Part shown: positions 42,449 to 43,769 of the stretch, piece by piece | Position numbering within the stretch: position 1 is the stretch's first letter | Layout: each line of letters begins with the position of its first letter | NCBI GenBank assembly: GCA_031287525.1 | Contig: JAITSU010000044.1 | Coordinates: forward strand, 1 to 43,769 | Origin: Zoogloeaceae bacterium | GTDB lineage: Bacteria; Pseudomonadota; Gammaproteobacteria; Burkholderiales; Rhodocyclaceae | Reading direction: 5' to 3' | Length of the DNA stretch: 43,769 bases | Position numbers and translations under genes: made by a program | The notes under the pieces: generated by a model | Seen by the model: only the letters and a program-made list of their open reading frames with translations | The model's database searches: none | Told to the model about the DNA's origin: nothing

Positions 42449-43066
42449 TCAAGCCCCAAGACGCAATTCGCGCACCCGCGCCGATGGAATCTCCACCGGC
42501 TGATGCGTGGTCAGCGCCGCCAGTCCGCCGCGTTGCAGATGTCCGCCGATGATGTCCGCGAGCCAGCTTACCGCCTGCGTATCCAGCGCCACGAAAGGCT
42601 CGTCGAGTATCCATAACGCCCGTCGTTCATGCACCAGACGGGAAAGCGCCACCCGCCGTTTTTGACCTTGCGAGAGATAGCGACAGGCGAGGTCTTCGCG
42701 TCCCGCCAGACCGACCCGTTCCAGCGCGTCCAGCGCCGCGTCCTCGTCCAGCGTTTCGCCCGCCAGACGCGCGCTGGCGCGCAGATTTTCCAGCGGCGTC
42801 AGGTCTTCCTTGATGGCATTCTGGTGTCCGAGATAACACAACTCGGCATGAAACTCCCCGCCCAGATTGCGGATATTTTCGCCCCGCCAGAGAATTTCAC
42901 CGGCGGCAGGCGGCGTCAGCCCGCACAACATTCGCAACAGCGTCGTCTTGCCCGCCCCGTTTTTGCCCTGCAAATACAGCAGTTCCCCCGCGTCCAGACC
43001 AAAGCCCACGCCATGAAACAGGCGACGCTCGCCGCGCAGACATTCCAGATTCAGGACTTTCAGCAT
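42449..43066 (-). CDS. ccmA: Heme exporter ATP-binding protein CcmA
   Basis: A 205-residue ABC ATPase driving release of holo-CcmE from CcmABCD. Walker A is GKNGAGKTT (residues 34-42), the signature is LSQGQKRR, Walker B is LWILDEPF. It is preceded by the cytochrome c'-like gene (12 bases) and followed not by ccmB but by the unknown lipoprotein, with a 147-base gap. Confidence 0.95.
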   Translation of the reverse strand: MLKVLNLECLRGERRLFHGVGFGLDAGELLYLQGKNGAGKTTLLRMLCGLTPPAAGEILWRGENIRNLGGEFHAELCYLGHQNAIKEDLTPLENLRASARLAGETLDEDAALDALERVGLAGREDLACRYLSQGQKRRVALSRLVHERRALWILDEPFVALDTQAVSWLADIIGGHLQRGGLAALTTHQPVEIPSARVRELRLGA

Positions 43067-43078
43067 GGCGTCAGGATT

Positions 43079-43525
43079 TCAGTGTTTGTAGCGTTTATGA
43101 CAACTGCGGCAGCTTTCCTGCACCGGCGCATAAGCGGCGCGTACCGGCTCGACGGAACGACCTTCGGCGGCGGCCAGCAAGGCCTCCACCGCTTGCAGAA
43201 ATTTGTCGCGCTCGGCGGTGAAGGTCTCCGTCTCCCGCCACAGCGCGTCATCCGTCTTGCTGGGCGGATACTGGGTATCCGCCCCGAAATACGCCCACGG
43301 CGCGTCCTTGACCGCCGCCAGTTGGCGGGCATGGGTGAGGAAACTTTCCGCCTCATACCCATCCTGCCGCAACTGAATCCCCATCGGCTCAAAACTCCGC
43401 AGAATATCCTTGAACGCCTGCTGCCGATGCGCCACCGGCTGACCGGGACGGGTATCTTCAACCTCGCCGCAGGCGACGAGAAAGATTGGAAGGACGAGCA
43501 GGAGCAGGTTTTTTTTATGCGGCAT
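43079..43525 (-). CDS. Cytochrome c'-like (class II) lipoprotein
   Basis: A 148-residue exported protein. The signal LLLLVLPIFLVAC gives a lipobox with Cys19. The mature part is a four-helix bundle type with a single C-terminal heme site, CRSCHKRYK (Cys139, Cys142, His143), the class II cytochrome c arrangement. The gene stands 12 bases before ccmA, so it would be co-expressed with heme-attachment genes. Cytochrome c' proteins bind NO; this is the inferred, not demonstrated, role. The frame is complete. Confidence 0.88.
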   Translation of the reverse strand: MPHKKNLLLLVLPIFLVACGEVEDTRPGQPVAHRQQAFKDILRSFEPMGIQLRQDGYEAESFLTHARQLAAVKDAPWAYFGADTQYPPSKTDDALWRETETFTAERDKFLQAVEALLAAAEGRSVEPVRAAYAPVQESCRSCHKRYKH

Positions 43526-43598
43526 GGGATGAAAATGGAGAATGAGTCGGGGTCGCCATCATATCAGAGGACAGAAGCCGAAACCGTTGCATGGTTGC

Positions 43599-43622
43599 AG
43601 GGGCGGTTCACGAACCGCCCCT
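43599..43622. repeat. REP-like palindrome
   Basis: AGGGGCGGTTC (43599-43609) and GAACCGCCCCT (43612-43622) form an 11-base-pair perfect inverted repeat. The word is a common intergenic palindrome in diverse bacterial genomes. It lies upstream of the cytochrome c'-like gene. Confidence 0.65.
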
Positions 43623-43635
43623 ACAAGGTAGGGTC

Positions 43636-43664
43636 AAGGTAGGGCACGCTCTCCGAGCGCGCCG
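43636..43664. repeat. Second copy of the AGGTAGGGCxCGCTCTCCGAGCGCG repeat
   Basis: The stretch matches 23650-23678 (inside the MITE-like element before hppA) at 27 of 29 positions. One change breaks a pair of the internal hairpin. It shows the core is a dispersed repeat. Confidence 0.7.
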
Positions 43665-43769
43665 CAGGCTGCTGACAAAGTTGCACAGAGCGTTTTTTTG
43701 AGTGAAGGTTTTCCTGGGAACGCCAGCGTCCACGCTGGCAGCGGTGTTTGTGCGGCAATCCGCGCTCAA

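Overview
The window looks like a chromosomal segment of a betaproteobacterium with a GC-rich genome. This rests on the rpsF-priB-rpsR-rplI order, a SecB-GrxC-rhodanese-GpsA block, a full System I (Ccm) cytochrome c maturation set, and the adk / PPi-phosphofructokinase / H+-pyrophosphatase group seen in Nitrosomonadales- and Rhodocyclales-like genomes. The lineage is inferred from gene content only; no rRNA or tRNA gene is visible. Most of the sequence is core chromosome, with several short accessory inserts.

Layout. 1-5.0 kb: a three-gene plus-strand set of unknown role (TPR-like protein, a PcfJ-like/DUF1266-like fusion with a membrane segment, a multi-pass membrane protein). 5.1-7.9 kb: dTDP-rhamnose genes rfbB and rfbD, with two unknown coupled genes between them. 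8.0-9.1 kb: two paralogous small secreted proteins. 9.2-11.4 kb: groES-groEL with a sigma-32-type promoter and a perfect CIRCE operator. 11.4-11.7 kb: IS481-type transposase remnant. 11.7-13.8 kb (minus): cupin gene, then the rpsF-priB-rpsR-rplI ribosomal operon. 14.1-20.8 kb (plus): S49 peptidase, a decayed glycosyltransferase/methyltransferase gene, yhdP and a nitrilase. 20.8-21.5 kb: hicAB. 21.7-25.9 kb: adk, pfp and K+-independent hppA, which together suggest PPi-linked energy conservation.

25.9-28.3 kb is an AT-richer accessory patch: two orphan membrane proteins, a stand-alone protein matching only the first quarter of CcoN, and a RelE-like/BrnA-like toxin-antitoxin pair lying between two copies of the murJ 3' end. 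28.3-32.9 kb (minus) holds murJ, a TfoX C-terminal-domain protein, gpsA, an SH3-domain protein, secB, grxC and a rhodanese.

33.0-43.5 kb (minus) is a cytochrome c locus: a cytochrome c'-like lipoprotein, then ccmA, ccmB, ccmC, ccmD, ccmE, ccmF, ccmG and ccmHI. The series is interrupted by four foreign-looking genes: an unknown lipoprotein and a GT51-like protein lacking the catalytic glutamate (between ccmA and ccmB), a Cys-rich Sel1-type protein (ccmE/ccmF) and a DUF4241-like protein (ccmF/ccmG). Intergenic gaps carry short dispersed repeats: a CAGGTATCAGG-like family, a REP-like palindrome and a MITE-like element.

The most unusual items are the dead-looking GT51 protein, the truncated CcoN-like protein whose heme-ligand histidine is replaced by tyrosine, the murJ-tail duplication around the toxin-antitoxin pair, and the PcfJ/DUF1266 fusion. 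I found no CRISPR array, intact mobile element or recognised defence island. All family assignments come from reading the sequence, without database searches.
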